From: CAYMZZ01 sp044463125
GTDB taxonomy: Bacteria > Bacteroidota > Bacteroidia > Chitinophagales > Chitinophagaceae
Assembly: GCA_044463125.1 (NCBI GenBank)
Contig: JBIQMS010000009.1
Coordinates: forward strand, 1 to 64,000
Length of the DNA: 64,000 nucleotides
Direction of reading: 5' to 3'
The first letter of the stretch is position 1. Each line of letters starts with the position of its first letter. The position numbers were made by a program, and so were the translations under genes. Positions 16,402-24,728 of this stretch are shown here, in pieces. The notes under the pieces are model-generated. The model had not been told where the DNA came from and did no database searches. It saw nothing but the letters and a program-made list of their open reading frames with translations.

Positions 16402-17469
16402 TCAGGAAAATATCTTTTCCCATTGCCCCTGCATGGCCGAATAGCGGTGGAGCAGGCTGTACTGGTTTCGGGCGCGGTAATAATTATGGCCCGGATAAGC
16501 CGCCCCATAATAAGTATCGCCCATCAGGTGGTCGGTAAGAAAACGAATGGCCTGCATATAGATCATAAACTGCCCGGCATAAAATAAATGCTCCCTTTCT
16601 GCCTGGCTGAGTACGGATTGCATTTCCGACAGGTACCCATCCAGGATGGCGCGGAAAAAATTCTCACGCACTTCAATCCGTCCCTCCTCCTTTTCTTCCT
16701 CACTTACCGGGCATAGATAAGTTCGAAACATATCGCCCAGGTCGCTGATAAAATAGCCAGGCATCACGGTATCCAGGTCAATCACACAAAGCCCCTTGCC
16801 ATTATTGTCGAATAAAACATTACTGATCTTGGTATCGTGATGGATTACCCGCAGCCGGAAATCGGGATTTTGTCGTATTTGCTCAAAGCGGCTGACGAGT
16901 CCGGAATAACCGATCAATTGACCAATCAATTGTTCCGAAGCCTTCACCCTTTCGCGCTGGCCAGTTTCAATTGCCCGGAGAAATTGCTGGTAGCGCAATG
17001 TTAAATCATGGAAAGAAGGTATGGTGATATGGAGTTTTCGCACGTCGAGCCCATCCAGCAGCCGGGTAAAGCGACCAAACTGCCGGGCTGCCTCAAAGGC
17101 CTGCTCAGGCGTATGAACTACGTCCACCGTATGCGAGCCCCGGATAAAAGGGAAGAGTCGAAAATACCCGTCGGTGCCCGCATAATAAACCATTTGCCCG
17201 TTTCGCGTGGGCAAGGGCGCCACAAAAAGATAGTCTGGCGCCGCCTGCGAAAGATGTGCTGCCAGCAACTGCATGTTGTGCGCAATATCATCCGGATTTC
17301 GGAACACCTGCTGATTCACCCGCTGCAGAATATACGCCTCCTTGCCATCGTCCAGTTTCCAGGTGCGATTGATCAATCCCGTGCCATAGGGCTGCACCTG
17401 CCAGTGATGACCACTCAGATCAAATGCTTCCAGTACGGCATCCGGTATATGGTGTGAGCTTGATTTCAT
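16402..17469 (-). CDS. Aminoglycoside-phosphotransferase-fold kinase, N-acetylhexosamine kinase-like
   Basis: A 355-residue kinase of the APH/choline-kinase fold. The N-lobe has YGTGLINRTWKL and the lysine-containing strand region. The catalytic loop is HHDTKISNVLFD and the metal-binding segment CVIDLDTVMPG, followed by SDLGDMFR. The opening and catalytic loop (I-N-x-T and H-x-D-x-K-x-x-N-x-x-F) resemble N-acetylhexosamine 1-kinases (NahK type). It follows the GH109-type gene, and the pairing would release and then phosphorylate N-acetylgalactosamine or a similar sugar; this is inference. The ATG at 17469 is preferred; an upstream TTG at 17493 would overlap the previous stop by 4 bp. Other small-molecule kinases of the same fold cannot be excluded. 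Confidence 0.75.
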   Translation of the reverse strand: MKSSSHHIPDAVLEAFDLSGHHWQVQPYGTGLINRTWKLDDGKEAYILQRVNQQVFRNPDDIAHNMQLLAAHLSQAAPDYLFVAPLPTRNGQMVYYAGTDGYFRLFPFIRGSHTVDVVHTPEQAFEAARQFGRFTRLLDGLDVRKLHITIPSFHDLTLRYQQFLRAIETGQRERVKASEQLIGQLIGYSGLVSRFEQIRQNPDFRLRVIHHDTKISNVLFDNNGKGLCVIDLDTVMPGYFISDLGDMFRTYLCPVSEEEKEEGRIEVRENFFRAILDGYLSEMQSVLSQAEREHLFYAGQFMIYMQAIRFLTDHLMGDTYYGAAYPGHNYYRARNQYSLLHRYSAMQGQWEKIFS

Positions 17470-17489
17470 AAATGGATAAGGTGCCGCTG

Positions 17490-18854
17490 TCAATAATCAT
17501 CATTGAGTGCAAATACAGGCTTACGATACATCCATTGACCACCGGTGAAGTCGGGAAACTCTACCGTTTCAAAACCAAGATCGATGGATTGTTCACTCAG
17601 CGGCGTGATGGCACTCCAGGCGGCGGCATCATATACATCCATTTGCGTGGGCTCGCCTTTCTTTGCGGATTCAACAAAGGAGTGAATCACATAAAAGTCC
17701 ATACCGCCATGTCCGGAACCCTGTGCTTCCTTGCTCCAACGGGCCCAGAGCGGATGATCATATTTCTCGAGCCAGGTTTTCTGATCGTCCCAGGAATGAG
17801 GACGGGCCGATTTACCTTCGATATAAATACCCCGATTCAGGTCCATCCAGATTCCTTCTGTACCCTGTACCCGGAATCCCAATGAATAGGGACGGGGAAG
17901 ATTGGTATCATGCTGCAAGAGGATGGTTTCGCCGTTGGCACAACTGATCTGCGTGGTCACCACATCGCCCAATTTGAAATTCACTTTCGCGTTGGGATGA
18001 TCGGCGCCTCCTTTCTTTACTACATAGTCGTGCAAGCCACGGGCTTTGCTCGAAAAGGCACTAAGGCTTACAAAGCGATTGCCCCGGTTGATATTCACAT
18101 AATGTGCGATAGGACCGATGCCGTGCGTAGGATAGAGATCGCCATTGCGATGGACGGAATGTTCCGTACGCCAACGGGCTTCGGAGAAAGCTTTTTCGCC
18201 AAACTCAACACCCTTGCCATAAGCGCTTACGCCATCGTTGAACTTCACTTCGCGAAGATCATGCTGATAGCCTCCCTGAAGGTGAATGATTTCGCCAAAC
18301 AGTCCCTGCCGTACCATATTCAGTACCGCCATTACGTCGCGGCGATAGCATACATTTTCCAGCATCATCACATGGCCCTGGTGTTTTTCAGCCGCCTTTA
18401 CCACATCCCAGTGATCCTGCAGTGTGATGCCCAACACTACTTCGGTGCCTACATAGCGCACACCGGCTTCGAGGCTGCCGATGATCATGGGTCTGTGCCA
18501 TTCCCAGGGCGTGGAAATAATCACCGCGTCCATCTTTTCCTTTTCCAGCATTTTTTGCCAGGCGTATTTCCCTTCCGAATAAATGGGAGGTATTTTTTTG
18601 CCCGACTTACTGATGCGGTCTTTCGTTGATGTAAGCATCCGCTCGTCGATGTCGCAAATAGCAACAATATCCACATCGCTGCGGCGAAGCAGCAGGTCGA
18701 GGTGACCCTGACCCCTAAGTCCCACGCCAATCATACCCACCCGCAGGCGGTTTTGAGGCTGGCTGGCAAAAAGGTTTGAAGAAGGCAAAACAGAAAGGCT
18801 GGCCATGGCCAGTCCTGTATTCCGGACGAACTCTTTACGATCCATAATTGGCAA
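17490..18854 (-). CDS. Gfo/Idh/MocA-fold protein, GH109 glycosidase-like, exported
   Basis: A 454-residue protein. The N-terminus (DRKEFVRNTGLAMASLSVLP) looks like a Tat-type signal with one Arg pair replaced by R-K. The Rossmann motif MIGVGLRGQGHL (about 40-51) binds NAD. G-T-E-V with downstream M-M-L-E-N-V-C-Y-R-R matches the GH109 alpha-N-acetylgalactosaminidase group, which uses NAD transiently. G-G-Y-Q-H-D-L-R and a long C-terminal beta-sheet domain follow, ending in W-M-Y-R-K-P. The protein would act in the periplasm on O-glycans or related sugars. The in-frame ATG at 18845 (MDRKEF) is an alternative start. It is the first gene of a two-gene unit with the sugar kinase. An ordinary sugar dehydrogenase of the same fold is possible. 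Confidence 0.8.
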   Translation of the reverse strand: MPIMDRKEFVRNTGLAMASLSVLPSSNLFASQPQNRLRVGMIGVGLRGQGHLDLLLRRSDVDIVAICDIDERMLTSTKDRISKSGKKIPPIYSEGKYAWQKMLEKEKMDAVIISTPWEWHRPMIIGSLEAGVRYVGTEVVLGITLQDHWDVVKAAEKHQGHVMMLENVCYRRDVMAVLNMVRQGLFGEIIHLQGGYQHDLREVKFNDGVSAYGKGVEFGEKAFSEARWRTEHSVHRNGDLYPTHGIGPIAHYVNINRGNRFVSLSAFSSKARGLHDYVVKKGGADHPNAKVNFKLGDVVTTQISCANGETILLQHDTNLPRPYSLGFRVQGTEGIWMDLNRGIYIEGKSARPHSWDDQKTWLEKYDHPLWARWSKEAQGSGHGGMDFYVIHSFVESAKKGEPTQMDVYDAAAWSAITPLSEQSIDLGFETVEFPDFTGGQWMYRKPVFALNDDY

Positions 18855-18975
18855 TTATTTTCTGAAGTCAATAGAACCAGAAATGAAAATAGCCAATTAA
18901 TTCGCACGGAAATCGTGCAAACGGTTGAGTGATTTTTGAGTTTAAGGTTTAGGGGTTTAAGTTTAATCCTAATAG

Positions 18976-19094
18976 CGTTGCGCCCTTTGCGGATTCTTTG
19001 CGTCTTTGCGGTAAAACTTTCAAGGATTTGAAGTTGTTCAAACTCCGGGAACTTTCAACGCAACGGACGCAAAGAATCCGCTAAGGGCGCAACG
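18976..19094. repeat. Long inverted repeat, 29-bp arms with one mismatch
   Basis: Left arm 18976-19004 (CGTTGCGCCCTTTGCGGATT and onward) pairs with right arm 19066-19094 with a single mismatch; the spacer is 61 bp. The arms carry TTTGCG motifs, related in style to the TCTGCG elements but different in sequence. It lies in the 660-bp gap between the GH109-like gene and the histidine phosphatase gene, which also holds TCTGCG copy B and short-unit arrays and no gene that I can see. Confidence 0.8.
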
Positions 19095-19278
19095 TTTCAA
19101 TCACTTTACTATACCAGCGGCAAGGCGACTCCGCTGAAAGGGACAGTCAACCCCTAGTCCGGAAGCACTCTTCGAAAAATCAGTGCAGATTTTGTGGTTA
19201 TATATTCCATTCTATTAAATACAACCCACTACTTTGTCACGTCCTAAAAAAGTTGACACTTTCTACATTAATCACTTA

Positions 19279-19405
19279 TCTGCGCTCATCTGCGTAACAA
19301 TCTGCGACTATCTGCGGGAACTGCTTCAGCGCTTTAATCAGCCTCATAGTTCAGCAGAGTTTTCCCGCAGATAAGCGCAGATTGTTACGCAGATTTTCGC
19401 AGATA
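19279..19405. repeat. Palindromic TCTGCG element, full copy B
   Basis: Same length and layout as copy A at 2629-2755. Left-arm TCTGCG units end in TCTGCGGGAACTGCTTCAGC, the centre includes CTTTAATCAGCCTCATAGTT, and the right arm opens GTTTTCCCGCAGATAAGCGC. Arms and centre are both conserved, so the element is a defined unit and not random low complexity. Confidence 0.78.
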
Positions 19406-19510
19406 CTATCTATTAACTACTTACTACTTATCACTTACAACTTACTACTTACTACTTACTACTTTCAACTTACCACGTAAAACGTACAACGTGAAACGTA
19501 ATACGTATTC
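19406..19510. repeat. ACTTACT / ACGTAAA short-unit array
   Basis: Degenerate 7-8 bp units (ACTTACT, ACTTATC, ACTTACA) pass into ACGTAAA, ACGTACA, ACGTGAA and ACGTAAT units, ending at ACGTATTCC just before the stop of the histidine phosphatase gene. The second half matches the TACGTNN arrays at 13641-13812 and 23657-23689. Confidence 0.65.
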
Positions 19511-19516
19511 CCCCCC

Positions 19517-20113
19517 TCATCCATTCAATCGGCACAATTGAAACCATCCCTCTTTATCAAGGGTAAACATCGTGATTGCAGAATTTTCCTGTACCAGTTG
19601 TCGGTAATTGGCCAGTGGCATGCCGAGTTTGTAGGCCATAAACAAACGATTGAGTCCGTTATGGGCTACCACCATGATATTGCCGCCGTGAAAGCTTTTG
19701 CGCAGGGTGTTGAAAAAAGCATCGGCGCGTTCCACTACTTCGCGACCCGTTTCGCCGGTTGCGCCTGCCTTGTGGTTATAGGGATCCCGCATCCAGTTGT
19801 CCCAGCTTAGGGGGTCTTCGGCAATAAATTCCTCTTTGGTTTTGCCTTCCCATTTTCCAAAATCCAGTTCAATCAAACCCGGATGGGGTGAAGGCTCTTT
19901 TCCGGATGCGATCAAAGCCGTATTGCGAGCCCTTTGCAGGGGAGAAGAAAATACGGCTTCAAAATCGGTGTGTTGCAGTAAAGAGCGGACCCGCTCGGCC
20001 TGGCGGATTCCTTTTTCGGTGAGGGCTATATCGGTACGTCCGCAATAGCGGTTGTTATCAGCATTCCAGGCCGTTTCACCATGACGGAGCAGGTAGATAT
20101 TAAGCGTACGCAT
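19517..20113 (-). CDS. Histidine phosphatase family protein
   Basis: A 198-residue member of the phosphoglycerate-mutase-like branch. The catalytic motif YLLRHGETAWN is at 8-18 (nucleophile His10), with the conserved G-R-T-D-I-A-L-T-E-K-G, FSSPLQRARNTA (second Arg), L-I-E-L-D-F-G-x-W-E-G, and VVAHNGLNR with the second His. Length fits cobalamin/alpha-ribazole phosphatase or broad-specificity PhoE-like enzymes; specificity is not readable. It overlaps the end of the FGGY kinase gene by 14 bp on the same strand, so the two are probably co-translated, which suggests the phosphatase acts on a sugar phosphate. The 3' end is in a repeat array. Confidence 0.88.
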   Translation of the reverse strand: MRTLNIYLLRHGETAWNADNNRYCGRTDIALTEKGIRQAERVRSLLQHTDFEAVFSSPLQRARNTALIASGKEPSPHPGLIELDFGKWEGKTKEEFIAEDPLSWDNWMRDPYNHKAGATGETGREVVERADAFFNTLRKSFHGGNIMVVAHNGLNRLFMAYKLGMPLANYRQLVQENSAITMFTLDKEGWFQLCRLNG

Positions 20114-21554
20114 GCGTGGGCAGGTATTTTTTTTCTTTCAGGGTTTTAATAAACCGATGGTAGCTGTTTTCGTAAGCGGGAATCAGGGCGATCTCGGGTT
20201 GAATCAATTTCTCCATACGCGTCATCGCTTCCGCGGCTTCGGCAAGCGAGCTGTAATAAGTTTGGGAAGCAGCCAGGATGGCGGCTCCATTGGCGCCCTG
20301 CACATTCTCCATTTTCCGTATGGGCTTCTGCAATACGGAGGCGCGAATACGCAACCAGGTATCGCTGCTGCTGGCACCACCTGCGGTGAATACCTGGTTC
20401 ACTTTCTCGCCGCTCAGCTCTTCAATACGCTCATAAGCCAATCGCTCAACATAAGCTACGGCCTCCATGCAGGCAGCATAGCGAAGAATGTCGTTATCAA
20501 CATCAGGCATAAACCCTCTTGCTTCCGGCGAAAGAATGGGAAACCGCTCTCCTTCCTGCAAGAGCGGCCAGGCCATGAGGCCGGTGGGAATAAAAGCTTC
20601 TGCCTCCCTATTCAGCAAAGCAAGGTCCTGATCCCCAAACCACTTACTCACCCAGTCGGCGCCGGTATTGCTGGCGCCACCCGGCATCCAGTATCCATCG
20701 GGATGGCGGTGGCAATAGATGGAACCGGTTGGGTCTATCAACTTATCGCGTGTAACGCCTTTGATCACGAGCGTGGTGCCGATGGTGGTATTCCAGTCGC
20801 CGGGGCTTACCGCACCGGTAGCTATCTGCGAAGCGCAACCATCGGTAATGCCGGCCACCACTTTTACTTGTGAAGGCAGGCCCAATTCCGCTGCCAGTTT
20901 GGGCTGAATGGACCGAATGATGGTGCCTGGTGCCACAATCGCGGGCAACCAGTTTTTCGCAAATCCCAAATCCTCAAATAGGTAGCCCGGCCATTCCATT
21001 TTTTCCAGGTCATAGCCCGACTTGAGCGCGTTGCTGTAATCTGAAATCGTAAAATCGCCGCTGAGGCAGCCCGTGATATAATCCGCCGCATGGACAAAGA
21101 GTGCCAGCTCTGCTCTTTTCTCCGGAAACTCATCGAGGAACCAAAGCATTTTGGGTAATCCGCAGGAACTGTTGAAATGGAAATAGCCTTCCATACCAGC
21201 CGCTGCTGCGGCCTCATTGCAACGTGCAGCCTGGGCTGTGGATCTTCCGTCGCTATACATGATGGCGGCATGCAGGGGCTGGTACTGCTTGTCGAGGGCG
21301 ACAACCGTTCCCGAGGTGGAGGTAACCGCGATGGCCTGCAGGTCGTGCAGCTCAGGGGCCCATTCCGGGTCCCGGCAAAGGGATTGAAGCTGGCGCTGGC
21401 AAATGGTCCACCATTCGGTGGGTGATTGTTCGCGACGCATGGCATCGCTGATGGCAAAGCTTTCGCTGCGTGAGGCGAGCTGCCTGCCCTGCGCATCCGT
21501 TAACACGAGGCGCAAGCCCTGGGTGCCGATATCAATTCCAATAAATTTTGCCAT
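20100..21554 (-). CDS. FGGY-family carbohydrate kinase
   Basis: A 484-residue sugar kinase of the actin/hexokinase fold. The N-terminal phosphate-1 motif FIGIDIGTQGLRLVL is at 4-18. Others are the W-W-x-x-x-Q-x-Q-L segment, TSTSGTVVALD, the metal/substrate block MYSDGR, VAGITDGCASQIATGA (phosphate-2), and FTAGGASSSDTWLRIRASVL, the adenosine-binding segment of the family. The size is normal for xylulokinase/gluconokinase-type enzymes; the substrate (xylulose, gluconate, ribulose or another) is not decidable by eye. It overlaps the histidine phosphatase by 14 bp and follows the secreted phosphodiesterase-fold gene by 9 bp, so the three genes likely form one leftward operon. Confidence 0.88.
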   Translation of the reverse strand: MAKFIGIDIGTQGLRLVLTDAQGRQLASRSESFAISDAMRREQSPTEWWTICQRQLQSLCRDPEWAPELHDLQAIAVTSTSGTVVALDKQYQPLHAAIMYSDGRSTAQAARCNEAAAAAGMEGYFHFNSSCGLPKMLWFLDEFPEKRAELALFVHAADYITGCLSGDFTISDYSNALKSGYDLEKMEWPGYLFEDLGFAKNWLPAIVAPGTIIRSIQPKLAAELGLPSQVKVVAGITDGCASQIATGAVSPGDWNTTIGTTLVIKGVTRDKLIDPTGSIYCHRHPDGYWMPGGASNTGADWVSKWFGDQDLALLNREAEAFIPTGLMAWPLLQEGERFPILSPEARGFMPDVDNDILRYAACMEAVAYVERLAYERIEELSGEKVNQVFTAGGASSSDTWLRIRASVLQKPIRKMENVQGANGAAILAASQTYYSSLAEAAEAMTRMEKLIQPEIALIPAYENSYHRFIKTLKEKKYLPTHAYA

Positions 21555-21563
21555 GGCGTTGTG

Positions 21564-22517
21564 TTATTGTGATTGCCCGCTCAGGTTAAACTCTACCATC
21601 ATCGGATAATGATCGGATAGTTTGTGCGTGGTTTCATCTTTAATGACCTCCGCTTTCTTTAACCCATGTGCTATCACCGGATTAATAAATATATAGTCAA
21701 TTCGTCGTTGATGCGATTTCTTTGTTTCTCGCGACTGCACGGGAACGCTGTTGATAAAGGATGCATGCTTTTCGCGCAAAGCGTCTTTCAGTCCACCCTG
21801 CAGTACCAGGTTGGTAACCGTAAAATCCAATTGTCCGTTGTTGAGATTATTTCGATAAATGGTCTTTCCCTTTACGATAGGAAGTCCGCTCTTCGGCTCC
21901 TTGCGGCCCTCACTCTTTCGCATGGATTGCAGCAGCGATGCGGGGTAAGCGGCGGAGTCGGCAGCGGCCAGGGCATTCATATCGCCAGCCAGCAGGATGG
22001 GCTCGTCCTGCGGAAGCAGGCGGATATGGGCCATAATGCGGCGAATATCGTTGCGGCGGAGCTGCACTTCAAAGGGTGAGAGATGGGTTACAAAAACGTG
22101 GACGCCTTCAATATTGCCATACAGATAAGAATGCCACATATTTTCCATCACCTTATGCACCAGTACAATCGGGTAGCGGGAGCTGAGGCCGATGGGATGG
22201 GTGACCTCTGAGTTGATAGCTACATAAGGATGTCCGTAACGGGCGGCGAGGGTTTCCAGCTTTTCCTGGTTGAAGCCATTCAGTTCCTGGTAGGCGATGA
22301 TGTCAGGGTTTTGTTGGTTGACCCAGGATACAAAATCAGCCATGCGGGCGGAGTCGTTCTCAAATCCGTGTAAAACATTGTAGCTGATCATTTTGAGCTG
22401 CTTATCCTGGGCCTGGGCTGCTGTAGGAAAAAGGAGCAGGCAGAGCATGATCGGGAATAGCAGGGTGGCGAAGTGCCGGGTAAAAAGGCGGTGATTGCGC
22501 ATGGGGGCCGTTTTCAA
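21564..22517 (-). CDS. Exported endonuclease/exonuclease/phosphatase family protein
   Basis: A 317-residue protein with a long N-terminal signal (hydrophobic core about 18-33, ending AQA-Q). The EEP fold motifs are in order: ISYNVLHG (N), YQELNG (catalytic Glu), THLSPF, AGDMNA (D-x-N), RRIDYIF, and a final SDHYPM (D-H pair). By family it is a Mg-dependent phosphodiesterase acting outside the cytoplasm; substrates range from nucleic acids to sphingomyelin and inositol phosphates. It is the first gene of the leftward unit with the FGGY kinase (9-bp gap). Whether it shares a pathway with the kinase is inference. Its upstream region is the repeat-filled 22518-23684 gap. Confidence 0.85.
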   Translation of the reverse strand: MKTAPMRNHRLFTRHFATLLFPIMLCLLLFPTAAQAQDKQLKMISYNVLHGFENDSARMADFVSWVNQQNPDIIAYQELNGFNQEKLETLAARYGHPYVAINSEVTHPIGLSSRYPIVLVHKVMENMWHSYLYGNIEGVHVFVTHLSPFEVQLRRNDIRRIMAHIRLLPQDEPILLAGDMNALAAADSAAYPASLLQSMRKSEGRKEPKSGLPIVKGKTIYRNNLNNGQLDFTVTNLVLQGGLKDALREKHASFINSVPVQSRETKKSHQRRIDYIFINPVIAHGLKKAEVIKDETTHKLSDHYPMMVEFNLSGQSQ

Positions 22518-22770
22518 TTTCTTAAAATAGCTTTCAAACTATAAATCAAATGTAACAAAATTTAAGGAAATGAAAGAGAGCGAGGAAATTGGGAATTTGA
22601 GAAGTTGGGAATTTGGGTATTTGAGCGATTGTGATTTGTTCAGATTCTGACGCAGATAGGCAGATATTTTTCTGAAACCAATTGTCAATTCCAGGCTAAT
22701 CAATCATCTCATGTCAGTTTAACTTTGTTAAGTCCTAATCATGGTTGAAAGTTTTTCCTGAAATCATTTA

Positions 22771-22830
22771 TCTGCGCAAATCTGCGTAGGAATCTGCGCA
22801 AATCAGCGGGAAAAGACGGTTGCACCGCAA
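22771..22830. repeat. TCTGCG element, left-half copy D
   Basis: TCTGCG units at 22771, 22781 and 22793 followed by CAGCGGGAAAAGACGGTTGC, after which the centre is not conserved. A further fragment (CTGACGCAGATAGGCAGATA) is at about 22647-22666. A TCACG-type run follows at 22850-22875. Confidence 0.6.
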
Positions 22831-22908
22831 ACCTCTTGCTATTCACAACTCACGATCTACAATTCAAGACTCACGGCTATTCGATAATAGTGCCAGCAAT
22901 CACACAAC

Positions 22909-23600
22909 CTCCCTTCGGGAGGAGGACACTTTTTCGGGTATTGCTTCTAGCCACACGCCTTTCCAACGCGGGGGTGGTGCGTGGGTAGCCGTTTTGCCTT
23001 CCCCTCCCGAAGGGAGGGCGTGTAGGTAGCAAGAGAATAATTGTTCTCCGAACCTCCCGAAGGGAGGTTGTGTGCGATCTTGTAATGGATCGATCCCGGG
23101 CGCTGGCAACGATCAAAATATACGAAGGCAACAAATGGATGGCAACCGAGACGATTAATTTTTCAAACAGATCTCGGTCGCAGTATTCACACAACCTCCC
23201 TTCGGGAGGTTTATAAAATCATGCTGCATTTGCTACCCACACCTCCTCCCTTCGGGAGGAGGGACATTTTTTCGGGTATTGTTTCTAGCCACACGCCCTT
23301 CCAACTCGGGTGATGGTGCGTGGATAGCCGTTTTGTCTTCCCCCTCCCGAAGGGAGGGCGTGTAGGTAGCAAGAGAATAATTGTTCTCCGAACCTCCCGA
23401 AGGGAGGTTGTGTGCGATCTTGTAATGGATCGATCCCGGGCGCTGGCAACGATCAAAATATACGAAGGCAACATATCGATGGCAACCGACACGATTAATT
23501 TTTTAAACGGATCTCGGTCGCAGTATTCACACAACCTCCCTTCGGGAGGTTTATATAATCATGCTGCATTTGCTACCCACACCTCCTCCCTTCGGGAGGG
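22909..23600. repeat. 340-bp tandem duplication with CCTCCCTTCGGGAGG hairpins
   Basis: Two near-identical units, about 22909-23248 and 23246-23588, with a third start at 23581-23600. Corresponding bases are mostly 340 bp apart (for instance AAGAGAATAA at 23031 and 23371). Each unit holds four TTCGG- or GAAGG-centred hairpins, alternating CCTCCCTTCGGGAGG and CCTCCCGAAGGGAGG, and a unique core of about 130 bp that starts GTGTGCGATCTTGTAATGG. The copies differ at scattered bases, so the duplication is not a very recent assembly artefact. No coding region is convincing. The rest of the 22518-23684 gap holds other short repeats. Confidence 0.85.
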
Positions 23601-23656
23601 GAGAACAGTTGGATGGGCACCTCACTTTTAATCTTTTACCATATACCATTAACATA

Positions 23657-23689
23657 ATACGTACTACGTAAAACGTACTACGTATTACA
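23657..23689. repeat. TACGTNN heptamer array
   Basis: Units ATACGTACTACGTA, AAACGTACTACGTA and TTACA, the same heptamer family as 13641-13812. It overlaps the last codons of the ATP-grasp gene, whose C-terminal residues are therefore encoded at the array edge. Confidence 0.65.
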
Positions 23690-24728
23690 GCTTCCTCACA
23701 TACTCCCCATTCGTCTTCAGCAATTGTCTCCCCTGCTTCCATGTCAGATACGACAAGCCTGTTCGCTTCTTGTTTTGCCGGCTGATGCGCCAGAGAATGA
23801 TCCAATGCCGGACAATTTCCTTCCAGGCGAAAAACAAGCTATGACGGGGATCATACATATGTGTGGGTTCGCTGCCTGCGCCGTTGAGTTCGATGACGGA
23901 AAAATTTCTGCCTTCCCGCAAGTCATCCCAGCTATGAAAGCGGATATCGAGACGACCGTAATAAAATCCCGGTACCTTTTGGCAAAGCTGGTCTATCTGT
24001 CGCCGTAATGCTTCATCGGCCCGATGGCTTTCATCCAGAAAAAGAGCGCCGCGGGCATGGTTGCCGTAGGGAACAACCCATTCTTCTCCCGATGCAAGAA
24101 CGCGGTCTAGTTCCGAGCCGTGTTCCTGCTCCAGTGCTGGAATTTGGAGACGATACCGGGCTTGGCGGTGGAGCAGGGTACGAATGCTTTGGCGACCGTC
24201 GCCCTGCAGACTCAGCATTTTCTTATACACAATTCCGGAAATATGCCCCTGCTCCTCGTCCGGATAACGGTAATAAAATATACCGGCTTCTTCCGGCCAG
24301 GGCACAAAGGCCTGTAGCAGATAATTGACGCGGGTAGCCTTATGGTAGGCTAGTAATTCCTGCTCCGAATGAATCATTTTCACGCCCAGCCCCCGCATGC
24401 CGATATCAGGTTTGGCTATCAACGGAAAAACCAAACCGCTATTCTTCCAGGTCAGTATTAGATCATCTGTTGAAAAGGTCGCCAGCACCAACACCGTATG
24501 TGGTTGTGAGCCGGCAGGCATTTGTTGAAATATCCGGTATTTGCTTTCCATCAAAAAGCCGCCGTTCTCAATACCCGGATTACCGAGATTAAAAAAGAAA
24601 AAGGAGCGGGTGCGCATGCAAAGCAGGAGCCAGATGGGATAAATGGGCGCATACACCAGGTGAAAGGGCCAGTATTCCCAATGCAAAAGCCGGGTGAAGA
24701 AATTAGATAGGCGCAACATAGTACTCAC
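23685..24728 (-). CDS. ATP-grasp family protein (carboxylate-amine ligase-like)
   Basis: About 347 residues. Hydrophobic/aromatic N-terminal segments (about 12-50, with FFFFNLGNPGIENGGF) precede an ATP-grasp domain: PLIAKPDIGMRGLGVKMI is the nucleotide-binding strand and loop, YLLQAFVPW the hinge, and VIELNGAGSEPTHMYDP the Mg-binding C-terminal strand with Glu and Asn. It resembles D-alanine-D-alanine ligase-like and related ATP-grasp enzymes that join a carboxylate to an amine; the substrate is unknown. The GTG at 24728 overlaps the NRDE gene stop by 4 bp; an in-frame ATG at 24719 is an alternative. The two genes form an operon. The aromatic N-terminus suggests membrane association. Confidence 0.78.
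   Translation of the reverse strand: MSTMLRLSNFFTRLLHWEYWPFHLVYAPIYPIWLLLCMRTRSFFFFNLGNPGIENGGFLMESKYRIFQQMPAGSQPHTVLVLATFSTDDLILTWKNSGLVFPLIAKPDIGMRGLGVKMIHSEQELLAYHKATRVNYLLQAFVPWPEEAGIFYYRYPDEEQGHISGIVYKKMLSLQGDGRQSIRTLLHRQARYRLQIPALEQEHGSELDRVLASGEEWVVPYGNHARGALFLDESHRADEALRRQIDQLCQKVPGFYYGRLDIRFHSWDDLREGRNFSVIELNGAGSEPTHMYDPRHSLFFAWKEIVRHWIILWRISRQNKKRTGLSYLTWKQGRQLLKTNGEYVRKL

Noticed and set aside
17910..18629. 239-codon plus-strand frame antisense to the GH109-like gene
   Set aside because: Shadow of a conserved gene with no recognisable domain.
19225..19270. Insertion-sequence end (GTCCTAAAAAAGTTGACAC)
   Set aside because: Resembles some transposon termini, but no second end, target duplication or transposase remnant is found nearby.
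22909..23600. CRISPR array
   Set aside because: Repeats are hairpins inside two 340-bp tandem units; no regular short repeat-spacer pattern or cas genes.
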